A stretch of DNA of 11,908 nt from NCBI GenBank assembly GCA_021785115.1, contig JAJYGO010000181.1:1-11908 (forward strand). Reading direction: 5' to 3'. The position numbers were made by a program, and so were the translations under genes. This DNA is from Chloroflexota bacterium. Lineage in GTDB: Bacteria > Chloroflexota > Limnocylindria > Limnocylindrales > CSP1-4. This document shows positions 1 through 7,200 of this stretch, piece after piece. The notes under the pieces are model-generated. The model ran no database searches. It saw only the letters and a program-made list of their open reading frames with translations, and was not told where the DNA came from. Within the stretch, counting starts at the first letter, position 1, and every line of letters begins with the position of its first letter.

Positions 1-63
1 CCCGCTCGGCGGTCCCCGGCCGGCAGCCGCCCCGCCGGCCCCGGCGGGCAGCGCCCGCAGCCC

Positions 64-816
64 GTGCCCGGCGTCGGCTGGGCCGGATCCCTGCCGCCGG
101 CGTCCGCCCTCCGCCTGCTGCGCGAGGGCTCGCTGGACGTCCTCGGCCGGCTCGCCGAAGCGTCGAACGCGACACTGTTCTGCCGTGCGGTCGGGAAGGC
201 CGACGACGGATCGGAGGCCGAGGTCGCCTGCGTCTACAAGCCGGTGCGCGGCGAGCGGCCGCTGTGGGACTTCCCCGTGGGCACGCTGGCCAACCGCGAG
301 TACGCGGCCTTCCTCGTGTCCGAGGCGAGCGGATGGGGGATCGCTCCGCCGACCCTCCTCCGGGACGGACCATTCGGCCCGGGGATGGCGCAGCTGTGGG
401 TCGAGACGGACGACTCGATCGACGTGGTCGCGCTCGTCCGGCGGTGCGACGACAGCCTCCGGTCGATCGCGCTCTTCGACGCCGTCGTGAACAACGCGGA
501 CCGCAAGGGAGGGCACCTGCTGCCCGTGCCGGGCGGCCACGTCCACGGGGTCGACCACGGCATCTGCTTCGCCGTCGAGCCCAAGCTGCGCACGATCCTG
601 TGGGGCTGGCGCGGCACGCCGCTCACCGGCGAGGAACGCGCCATCCTGGAGCGACTGCGCGTCTCGCTGGACGGCGACCTCGGCGCCGCGCTTCGCGACC
701 TGCTCTCGCACCGCGAGGTCTCGACCACGGCCCGGCGCATCGAAGGCCTCCTGGCGCGCGGGACGTTCCCGCAGCCGGATCCCGATCGACCGGCGATCCC
801 CTGGCCGCCCTTCTAG
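64..816 (+). CDS. SCO1664 family protein (PI3/PI4-kinase-like fold, function unknown)
   Basis: A 250-residue protein matching the SCO1664 family of high-GC bacteria, which has a kinase-like (PI3/PI4-kinase-type) core and no proven substrate. Visible motifs are VYKPVRGERPLWDFP at 58-71, where K59 is the likely nucleotide-binding lysine; NNADRKGGH at 143-151, resembling a catalytic loop with Asp and Asn/Lys; and DHG at 164-166 in the place of a kinase DFG metal-binding motif. There is no signal peptide or membrane segment, so it should be cytoplasmic. In other genomes this gene usually follows a DUF3090 gene and a histidine-phosphatase-family gene (known context, from memory); those would lie before this window. 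GTG at 64 was chosen because it sits just ahead of the first family-like segment (LRLLREGSLDVLGR). No good Shine-Dalgarno is visible, and the frame stays open to base 1, so the true start may be earlier. The C-terminal PWPPF end looks complete. Family call is firm; start and biochemical role are uncertain. Confidence 0.85.
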   Translation: MPGVGWAGSLPPASALRLLREGSLDVLGRLAEASNATLFCRAVGKADDGSEAEVACVYKPVRGERPLWDFPVGTLANREYAAFLVSEASGWGIAPPTLLRDGPFGPGMAQLWVETDDSIDVVALVRRCDDSLRSIALFDAVVNNADRKGGHLLPVPGGHVHGVDHGICFAVEPKLRTILWGWRGTPLTGEERAILERLRVSLDGDLGAALRDLLSHREVSTTARRIEGLLARGTFPQPDPDRPAIPWPPF

Positions 817-831
817 GGCCGGCGCGGCGGA

Positions 832-1284
832 TCAGAGCAGCGCGAGGACGTTCGTCAACGCGCCGAACACGCCCATGGTCGCGGCCAGGATGGCCAGCCA
901 GCGCCCGTGGCCGGTGCGACGCGAATAGAGCTCGAGGATCGCGATCATCACCCCGAGCGCCACGAGCTTGGCGAGCGCGACCGCGCCGAACCCCCCCATC
1001 CGGTACAGGACCCGCAGCGGCCCGACCTCGCCCGCGATGCCGAGCGCGTGCACGGCGAGCCCGAACGTGGCCAGGTCGGCCAGCTGCGCCGTGATGAGCA
1101 GCAGCAGGGTGAGTCGCGGGAGCGCGCCCGCATACCGGCGCAGCCGCCGGCCCGCCGGCGCGCTGCCGGTGACCGCCCCCGCCCGGAGCTCCCGCTGCTC
1201 GTCCCCGGCGTGCTCCGCCGGCACGCGGCGGCCCCCGTGGAGCGCCCCGTTGCGGGCGCCGGGCAGGCCGAACCGGAGCGTCAC
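832..1284 (-). CDS. Small three-helix membrane protein, DUF5658-like
   Basis: A 150-residue protein of unknown function. Residues 1-55 are polar and Arg/Gly/Ala-rich. Three hydrophobic helices follow at about 57-82, 97-119 and 127-150. The order of an Asp-containing first helix (QLADLATF), a short loop with a Glu (AGEVGPL) and a second helix with a Lys (ALAKLVAL) resembles the DUF5658 family of small integral membrane proteins; this is a pattern judgement, not a search result. The GTG start at 1284 is supported by a GGAGG box five bases upstream. It is the 3' part of a much longer open antisense frame that runs under the PBP gene, and the part upstream of 1284 is not believed to be coding. 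Its stop lies 15 bases from the stop of the convergent SCO1664-family gene, and it is divergent from the PBP gene. A different start inside the polar N-terminus is possible. Confidence 0.68.
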   Translation of the reverse strand: MTLRFGLPGARNGALHGGRRVPAEHAGDEQRELRAGAVTGSAPAGRRLRRYAGALPRLTLLLLITAQLADLATFGLAVHALGIAGEVGPLRVLYRMGGFGAVALAKLVALGVMIAILELYSRRTGHGRWLAILAATMGVFGALTNVLALL

Positions 1285-1289
1285 GTGGT

Positions 1290-1294
1290 CCTCC
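1290..1294 (-). promoter_or_regulatory. Shine-Dalgarno GGAGG deciding the start of the small membrane protein
   Basis: On the minus strand GGAGG is followed by five bases (ACCAC) and GTG at 1284. This is the best ribosome binding site in the window and fixes the start inside a much longer open frame. Confidence 0.65.
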
Positions 1295-1320
1295 GAAGTC
1301 GCAGGGCCCTGGCGGGCAGC

Positions 1321-1343
1321 GCACCGCGTCGATCGTGCGGTGC
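1321..1343. repeat. Inverted repeat, 7-bp arms with 9-base spacer
   Basis: GCACCGC at 1321-1327 is mirrored by GCGGTGC at 1337-1343, and the spacer contains the palindrome CGATCG. It lies 37-59 bases upstream of the GTG of the small membrane protein, where an operator or leader hairpin could sit. Arms of this length are expected about once by chance in a gap this GC-rich, so support is weak. Confidence 0.25.
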
Positions 1344-1373
1344 TGGATGTATTGTCCGCCGCCGGGTGATGTC

Positions 1374-1401
1374 GCGCCGCGGCGAACGATGCCCGCGGCG
1401 C
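1374..1401. repeat. Inverted repeat, 9-bp all-GC arms with 10-base loop
   Basis: GCGCCGCGG at 1374-1382 is perfectly mirrored by CCGCGGCGC at 1393-1401. It lies upstream of both divergent genes, so it cannot be a terminator for either, and no T-run follows on either strand. An operator or a structured leader is possible. By rough estimate a nine-pair match with a short loop is less than one-in-ten likely by chance in this gap. Confidence 0.4.
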
Positions 1402-1506
1402 TGCAAGATCGCAACGAGACGGCATGTCGCCCCTCGCCGTGGGCATCCGGGCCGACCGCCTGCATGCGGGCCCGCAGGTGCCCCCGACGCGGGCTCGGCG
1501 CTCGTT

Positions 1507-1515
1507 TGTTAGGCT
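1507..1515 (+). promoter_or_regulatory. Possible extended -10 promoter element ahead of the PBP gene
   Basis: TGTTAGGCT reads as TGn followed by TAGGCT (TANNNT), an extended -10 pattern, in the least GC-rich part of the gap. No -35 match is visible at 16-18 bases. If used, it would give a 5' leader of roughly 115 bases that includes the short upstream frame and the hairpin. Confidence 0.25.
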
Positions 1516-1594
1516 GCGCGACCGGGCTGTTGTGCCTCGACCGGGTCGTCGAGCGCAGGATGACGCCCGCGGGGGTCTGGAGAGGGATCTAGTC

Positions 1595-1642
1595 GTGCCC
1601 CGGATCGGGAAGGGCGACACGCCCTGGGAGATTGCCGCATGA
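1595..1642 (+). CDS. Candidate 15-codon upstream ORF overlapping the PBP start (ATGA)
   Basis: The GTG at 1595 is preceded by GGAGAGGG at 1579-1586 with eight bases spacing, a good purine-rich ribosome binding site. It opens a frame encoding MPRIGKGDTPWEIAA, whose stop TGA (1640-1642) overlaps the PBP start ATG (1639) as ATGA. This arrangement is typical of translational coupling. The frame contains the hairpin at 1611-1625. The same frame is open back to 1424, giving 72 codons, but that longer version has no convincing start. The product is unrecognised. It may be a leader peptide or a chance frame. Confidence 0.35.
   Translation: MPRIGKGDTPWEIAA
1611..1625 (+). promoter_or_regulatory. Hairpin abutting the PBP ribosome binding site
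   Basis: AGGGCG-ACA-CGCCCT forms a perfect six-pair stem with a three-base loop. Its 3' arm ends at 1625, directly next to GGGAG at 1626. A stem of this size is common by chance in GC-rich DNA; its exact placement is the reason to list it. Confidence 0.3.
1626..1630 (+). promoter_or_regulatory. Shine-Dalgarno GGGAG for the PBP gene
   Basis: GGGAG lies eight bases before the ATG at 1639 and supports that start. It sits inside the short upstream frame and just after the hairpin. Confidence 0.55.
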
Positions 1643-4179
1643 GCCTGCGCCCCCGCGATGCGAACCGGTCGCGCCGGATCCTCGTGGTCCGGAGCGCGCT
1701 CAGGCAGCGCGGGACCGGCCGTCGGCGCGGGGGCGGCGCCGTCGTCGCCATTGCCGCGGCACTCGTCGCGGTGCTGCTCGGGGCCCTGCTGCTGGCCGCC
1801 GTCGGCGTGGCGGCCGTGGGCCCCTCGACCCTCCAGGCCCTCACCTCGCCGAACCCCACCGACCTCGCGATGCTCTCGCGCAGCGCCCTCCCGCAGACGA
1901 CGCGCATCTACGACCGCACCGGCACGCACGTCCTGGCGACGATCTACACGCAGGACCGCGACTACGTCACGTTCGACCAGATCCCCACCTCGGTGGTCGA
2001 CGCGACCGTCGCGATCGAGGACCGCGGCTTCTGGACGAACCCCGGCATCGACCTGGCCGCGATCGCACGCGCCGCCCTCAACGACGTCTCCGGCGGCCAG
2101 CTGCAGGGCGCATCGACCATCACGGAGCAGCTCGTGAAGCTGCTGATCACGGGCAGCCAGCCGACGCTGCAGCGCAAGATCCGCGAGGCCCTGCTCGGCA
2201 TGCAGGCGAGCCAGGCGCTCAGCAAACAGCAGATCATGGAGCTCTACCTGAACACCGTCCCGTACGGCGACGGGGCCTACGGGATCTCGGCCGCCGCGCG
2301 GCACTACTTCAGCGAGAACCTCGACCAGCTCACGCTCGCCCAGGCGGCCCTGCTCGCCGGACTGCCGCAGGCGCCGTCCACCCTCGACCCGTTCGTGAAC
2401 CCGAAGGACGCGGTCGCGAGGCAGCACGAGGTGCTCGACGCGATGGTGATCACGAAGGCGATCACGCCGGCGCAGCGGACGGCGGCCGAGAAGGCCCCGC
2501 TGCACCTGAAGCAGTGGGTGCCGGCGCCCCCGCCCGTGCCGTGGTTCACCAACCGGGTCATCGCCGAGGCGAGCCAGATGATGGGCGGGTACGACAAGCT
2601 GGCGAGCTGCGGCTGCAAGATCATCACGACGCTCGACTGGGGGCTGCAGCAGATCGCCCAGCGCGACGTGACGGACTTCGTGTCCGGGCTCCCGAAGTAC
2701 CTCAACGTCCACAACGGCGCGCTCGTCGCCCAGGACCCCGCGACCGGGCAGATCCTCGCCTACGTCGGCTCGGTCAACCCCAACGACAACAGCCCCTACG
2801 TCGACGGCGCGTTCGACTCCGCCGGCGTCGCGCTGCGCTCGCCGGGCTCGACGTGGAAGCTCGTGACGTACCTGGCCGCGATGCAGTACGGGCACCTGAC
2901 CGATACGTCGACGCTCTGGGACATCCCGGTGCAGCTGGCCCCCGGGTTCGTCGGCACGAACGACGAGGCCGACTACAACGGGCTCATCACGATCCGGCAG
3001 GCCATCCGCGAGAGCCGCAACGTGCCGGCGATGGAGGCGATGCTGGCCTACGGCGGCGTCAGCAACATGGAACAGATGGCCTACAAGATGGGGCTCACCA
3101 CCCCGTTCCAGTCCTGGGAGAACGGGCCGCCGCTCGCGATCGGGGCCCACGACACGACCCTGACCCAGATGGTCGAGATCTACGCGACCGAGGCGAACCT
3201 GGGGACCCGCGTCACCCAGAACGACATCATCCGCATCGAGAACCCGAACGGCACGGAGATCGTCCCGCACGTCACCAGCACGCCGGTCGTGAACCCGGCC
3301 CTGGCGTGGGAGTTCCTGAACGTCCTGCAGGACAACGCCAACAAGAACAAGGGCTGGCTGGACGGCCCGTACGGCGACATCGGCCGGCCGGCCGCGGTCA
3401 AGACGGGCACCTCGGCGAACTTCACGGACCTGTACGCGGTCGGCATGGTTCCGCAGCTGGTCGCCGGCGACTGGATGGGGAACGCGAACGACACGCCGAT
3501 CAATTCGGGACTCCAGTCGAACATCGGATCGCTGCTCCTGTGGCACAAGTTCATGCTCGACGCCGTCGCCTACGAGAAGTACCAGCCCATCGACTGGACG
3601 CGCCCGTCGACGCTCGTGCCGGAGCAGGTGTGCGCGAACCTCGGCGAGTTCCAGGGCTACGGCTTCGACGTCAACGGCCCGGGATGCCCCTTCGGCACGA
3701 CGACCAGCTACGTGATCCCGGGCTTCAACGACCAGGCGACGATCGAGCAGCTCCGCCCGATGCCGTTCGGCACGTTCCTGACCGACGGACACGGCCACCT
3801 GCTCCCGCCGCAGTGCACGGTCGGAGTGCCCGAGACCGGGATCGTGGCTCGTGCGCCGCTCGCGGCCTGGCAGCCGTACCTCGACACCTGGGTCCGAAAG
3901 GCGCGCCAGGGACTCGAGAACCGCGGCGGCTATCAGCTCGAGGAGACGTTCCCCTGGAGCAGCGTCAACTGGATCCTGCCCGCGGTGACCTCGTCCTGCG
4001 CGTTCACGTTCCCGTCGCCGTCTCCGTCGCCGTCTCCGTCGCCGTCGGCCTCGCCTTCCGCGTCGCAGGCCCCGGCCACGGGCGGCGCGAGCCCGGCACC
4101 GCCGGCCGCGCCGACGCCGCAGCCCGCGCCGACGCCGCCTCCGCATCAGGGCCACGGGAATCCGCCGCCGGCGCCATGA
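1639..4179 (+). CDS. Class A penicillin-binding protein (GT51 glycosyltransferase and transpeptidase)
   Basis: An 846-residue bifunctional peptidoglycan synthase that polymerises lipid II glycan strands and cross-links stem peptides outside the membrane. Residues 1-32 are basic and cytoplasmic, and one helix spans about 33-61. The glycosyltransferase domain (about 85-260) has EDRGFWTNPG (E127), GASTITEQLVK (158-167), RKIREALLG (179-187) and a motif with the second Glu (E201, MELYLN). Motif 1 has Asn-Pro where many family members have a His, and motif 2 reads TEQ rather than the usual TQQ. The transpeptidase domain (about 355-645) has all three active-site motifs: STWK (S404 nucleophile, K407), SRN (459-461) and KTGTS (588-592). 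Six Cys lie in the exported part (C324, C326, C665, C683, C726, C787). The tail from 793 is Ser-Pro and Pro/Ala-rich. The gene is divergent from the small membrane protein and convergent with GH13, with a 39-base gap. Function is firm; I give no symbol because PBP1 homologues are named inconsistently. Confidence 0.95.
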   Translation: MSLRPRDANRSRRILVVRSALRQRGTGRRRGGGAVVAIAAALVAVLLGALLLAAVGVAAVGPSTLQALTSPNPTDLAMLSRSALPQTTRIYDRTGTHVLATIYTQDRDYVTFDQIPTSVVDATVAIEDRGFWTNPGIDLAAIARAALNDVSGGQLQGASTITEQLVKLLITGSQPTLQRKIREALLGMQASQALSKQQIMELYLNTVPYGDGAYGISAAARHYFSENLDQLTLAQAALLAGLPQAPSTLDPFVNPKDAVARQHEVLDAMVITKAITPAQRTAAEKAPLHLKQWVPAPPPVPWFTNRVIAEASQMMGGYDKLASCGCKIITTLDWGLQQIAQRDVTDFVSGLPKYLNVHNGALVAQDPATGQILAYVGSVNPNDNSPYVDGAFDSAGVALRSPGSTWKLVTYLAAMQYGHLTDTSTLWDIPVQLAPGFVGTNDEADYNGLITIRQAIRESRNVPAMEAMLAYGGVSNMEQMAYKMGLTTPFQSWENGPPLAIGAHDTTLTQMVEIYATEANLGTRVTQNDIIRIENPNGTEIVPHVTSTPVVNPALAWEFLNVLQDNANKNKGWLDGPYGDIGRPAAVKTGTSANFTDLYAVGMVPQLVAGDWMGNANDTPINSGLQSNIGSLLLWHKFMLDAVAYEKYQPIDWTRPSTLVPEQVCANLGEFQGYGFDVNGPGCPFGTTTSYVIPGFNDQATIEQLRPMPFGTFLTDGHGHLLPPQCTVGVPETGIVARAPLAAWQPYLDTWVRKARQGLENRGGYQLEETFPWSSVNWILPAVTSSCAFTFPSPSPSPSPSPSASPSASQAPATGGASPAPPAAPTPQPAPTPPPHQGHGNPPPAP
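4012..4047 (+). repeat. Three tandem 12-base units encoding a Ser-Pro tail
   Basis: The unit CCGTCGCCGTCT is repeated at 4012-4023 and 4024-4035, with a third copy at 4036-4047 differing in its last base. It encodes the (Ser-Pro)n run at PBP residues 792-803. Such an in-frame minisatellite can change copy number by slippage without breaking the frame. Confidence 0.8.
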
Positions 4180-4218
4180 GCTCCGCCCCCGGCGCCCCGG
4201 CGCGGGAACGTGGCGAGG

Positions 4219-7200
4219 TCAGTCGGCCAGCTCGAGCAGCCGGTCGACCCGGTACCCGCCTTCGTCGCTGAGCGCGTCGAGGTCCCGGGCCGCGCGGTAG
4301 GCGGCCGCCACGGCCGCGGCGAACGCCCGGTCGTCGGCCTCGGCCACCCGCAGCGCGACGACGTCCAGCAGGAACGACCAGCGGACGAGGCGGTCGAACG
4401 CGTCGCGGTCGTACCACGTCACGCCCCCGTACCGGTTGACGCCCAGGAACCGGGCGAACGCCGCGTCGCCGGCCCACTGGCGCGCCCGGCGGCGCACGAC
4501 CTCGCGAACCTCCTCGCCGCCCGGGCCGCCGACCGGTGGCCGGCTCGCCTCCGGGCTCTCGCCCTCCGGCGAGCTCGCATCCGCCCCGCCGGCGCCAGCC
4601 GAGCCGTCGCTCGCCGAGCTCGCGCCAGCCGAGCCTGCGCCCGCGGCCCACGCCCTGCCGGCCGCCGCCAGCGCCCCGGTCGACACGGGGTCGGGCAGCC
4701 CGACGACGACCCGCAGCGTGTCCAGCGCGCGACCGACGGCGGGCTCGTCCAGGCCGAGGTCGCGCAGCCCATCCGCGATCAGCGGCGCCAGGTTCCATTC
4801 GTCGATCCACGCGCGCGCCCGCTCCCCTGCGCCCTCGGCGCCGGAGACGCGCCCGAACGGCGCGAACAGGGCCCGGTCGAGGAGGATCGCCCACGTCGAC
4901 AGGTCGTCCGGGAAATCCTCGCGGAGACGGGTGGCTGCCGCGAGGAACGTGCCGCGCCACCAGGGGGCCGCCTCGCGCTCACCCGTGCCCGCGGCCGGTG
5001 AGGGCGGCCCGGCAGACCCGGACTCCAACCCGGACTCCACGGCCGAAGTCTCCGCCGCCACCGGACCACCCGGCGCCCCGGTCCCCAGGCCGGGCAGCCC
5101 CAGCACGACCTCCAGGGAGCGTCGGATCCCGGCGGCGATCGCCCCGGCATCCTCCCAGCCCCCGGCCACGCGAGCCGCCGCCTCGAGCGCGATCCGCGCC
5201 CTGCCCTCCACCTCGTCCAGCAGGGTCTGCGGCATCGGGGCACGATCCGGCTCGGCTGCGTCCGCGCGCGCTGCGAGCAGGCGGCGCAGCACGTCCCCGG
5301 AGACCAGGGCGGCCACCGGCTCCTGGACCGGACGCATCACGAGGTCGCGCAGCGCGGCGTCGAGGTTCGGCACGCCGGCGCCGCCCAGCTGGCGCGACAG
5401 GTCGCCGTAGAGGCCGACGTCGTCGGCGACCTCGCGGACGTCGACGAAGACGTGGCACTGGTACGCCCCGAGCTCCACGTACATGCCGTGCTCGCACAGC
5501 TCTCGGCTCGGGCGCAGGTACTCCAGGCCCGAGCGCTGGTCCCGGAACACGCAGAAGTGCCGCTCGTCGTTCGTGAGCCCGAGCCCCTCGCCCAGGGTCC
5601 GCCGGACGATCGTCTTCTCGTCGCCCGGACCCTTGACGGCGTAGCCGACCGACTCGCGGATCCAGCCGCGCGCCTCGGCGTAGCGGTTGTGGTAGACGAC
5701 GAGCGTCCGCTCTCCGCCCGAGCGGTTCGAGTACGCGAAGACGTCCTCGTTGACGTTGCCGCCCGGGTCGACCAGGTCGTACAGCAGGAAATCGCGCACG
5801 TCGGCGAACAGGTGGCGGCGGTGGAGCAGCGGGAAGATCTCGCGCTCGTGCCGGGAGACGAGCCACTCGTTGGGCCGCTCGTCCCAGTAGGCGCGGTGGA
5901 ACTCCATCCCGTACCGCTCCGCGTACCCCTCCACCTGGCCGTGCCCGAACATCGGCAGGCCGGGCATCGTCGCCATGAGCGTCGCGATCCCGAAGTACTT
6001 GTCGCCGGTCCCGAACTGGTCGACCGCCGTCCGCTCGTCCGGGTTGTTCATGAAGTTCACGTAGCGCTTGAGGATCTCCGGGTCGAACTCGAGCGTGTTC
6101 CGCATCACGCTCCGGTAGTTCGCGTTCTCCTCGTCGCGCAGCATGTTCATGAACGCGCTGTTGTAGACGCGGTGCATGCCGAGCGTGCGGACGAAGTAGC
6201 CCTCCATCAGCCAGAAGGCCTCGGCCAGCAGCAGCGTGTCGGGCGCCTCGGCCGCGACGCGGTCCACGACCTCGCGCCAGAACTCGACGGGCATGCGCCG
6301 GTCGAACTCCTCGCGCGTGATGCCGTGCTCGGCGCGCGAGGGGATGGCCCCGCCGGATCCCGGCTCAGGGAACCAGAGACGCTGGTAGTGCTTCTTGGCC
6401 AGCGTCATCGCGGCGTCGAACCGGATCACCGGGAACCGTCGCGCCACCGCCAGGATCGTCCGGATGACGGCCTCGCGGACCTCGGGATTGAGGTAGTCGA
6501 GCTGGGCCGTGTCGTTCCACGGCATGCCCGTGCCGTCGTTCCCGTGGTAGACGAAGCGGTTCCGGCCGCTGCCGCGGTCCTCGCGGCGGAAGACGACGGC
6601 CGCGTCCGAGTTGTCGTAGTAGTGGTCCTCGATCCAGATCCCGACACCCGGGTCGTCGGATAGGTCCGGCCCGCCGAACGAGTACGCGGGGTACGGCGGG
6701 TCGTCCAGCGAGAGGAACCAGTCCGGGTGCTCCATGACCCACCCGGAATCGATCCCCATGTGGTTCGGGACCATGTCGCTGGCCAGCCGGATCCCGCGCC
6801 GCCAGGCGCGGTCGCGCAGGTCGGCGTACGCCCCCTCCCCGCCCAGGTCGTCGGCGATCCGGTAGTCGCGCAGGGAGTACGCCGAGGCGACGGCGTCGGG
6901 ATTCCCCCGCAGCTTCTTGATGCGCTCCGACGCCCGGCTCCGCTCCCACAGCCCGATCAGCCAGAGGCCGGTGAACCCCGAGCGCGCCAGTCGATCCAGC
7001 TCCTCGTCGGGCACCTCGTCGAGGCGGCGGACCTCCCGCCGGTACTGCGTCGCGAGCTGGTCGAGCCAGACGTAGGTGCTCTTGGCCATGAGCACGAGCC
7101 GCGGCATCCAGTCGCGGTCCATGCTGAACCGCTCCGGCTCGAGTTCCTCGGCCCCGAACTGGTACACACCGACCCGCCCTCCGCGGGCCAGGGCGGCGGC

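Larger units (their letters stand above)
1285..1638. other. Divergent intergenic region between the small membrane protein and the PBP gene
   Basis: These 354 bases lie upstream of two divergent genes and should hold both promoters. They contain two inverted repeats (1321-1343 and 1374-1401), a 12-base perfect palindrome TGCGGGCCCGCA at 1465-1476, a possible extended -10 box at 1507-1515, a short upstream frame ending inside the PBP start, and a hairpin beside the PBP ribosome binding site. A stretch around 1501-1511 is less GC-rich than its surroundings. No tRNA or known riboswitch was recognised. A 72-codon frame (1424-1642) is open here, but only its last 15 codons have a plausible start signal. 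Confidence 0.6.

Noticed and set aside
1..63. 3' end of an upstream DUF3090 gene
   Set aside because: No stop codon and no recognisable C-terminal DUF3090 sequence in any plus-strand frame.
1349..1355. Minus-strand -10 box (GACAAT) upstream of the small membrane protein
   Set aside because: Lacks the first T of the consensus and has no -35 at the right distance.
1465..1476. 12-base palindrome TGCGGGCCCGCA as an operator
   Set aside because: Perfect, but short palindromes of G and C are expected at this base composition; described only within the intergenic entry.
1285..4155. Very long minus-strand open frame antisense to the PBP gene, joined in frame to the small membrane protein
   Set aside because: Its product is Arg/Asp/Val-rich with no domain, and it mirrors the codon structure of the PBP gene. 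Only the last 150 codons have a ribosome binding site and membrane helices.
4170..4196. Possible terminator between the convergent PBP and GH13 genes
   Set aside because: Only the self-complementary GGCGCC repeated 15 bases apart; a six-pair stem with a long loop and no T-run is not better than chance here.
1632..4271. Plus-strand open frame of 879 codons overlapping the PBP gene
   Set aside because: Frame-shifted shadow of the PBP gene, rich in Arg, Pro and Gly as expected of an off-frame reading of GC-rich DNA; the PBP frame has every catalytic motif.
4176..4271. Short plus-strand frame starting in an ATGA overlap with the PBP stop
   Set aside because: Only 31 codons, Arg/Pro-rich, and it runs into the convergent GH13 gene; no ribosome binding site distinct from PBP coding sequence.
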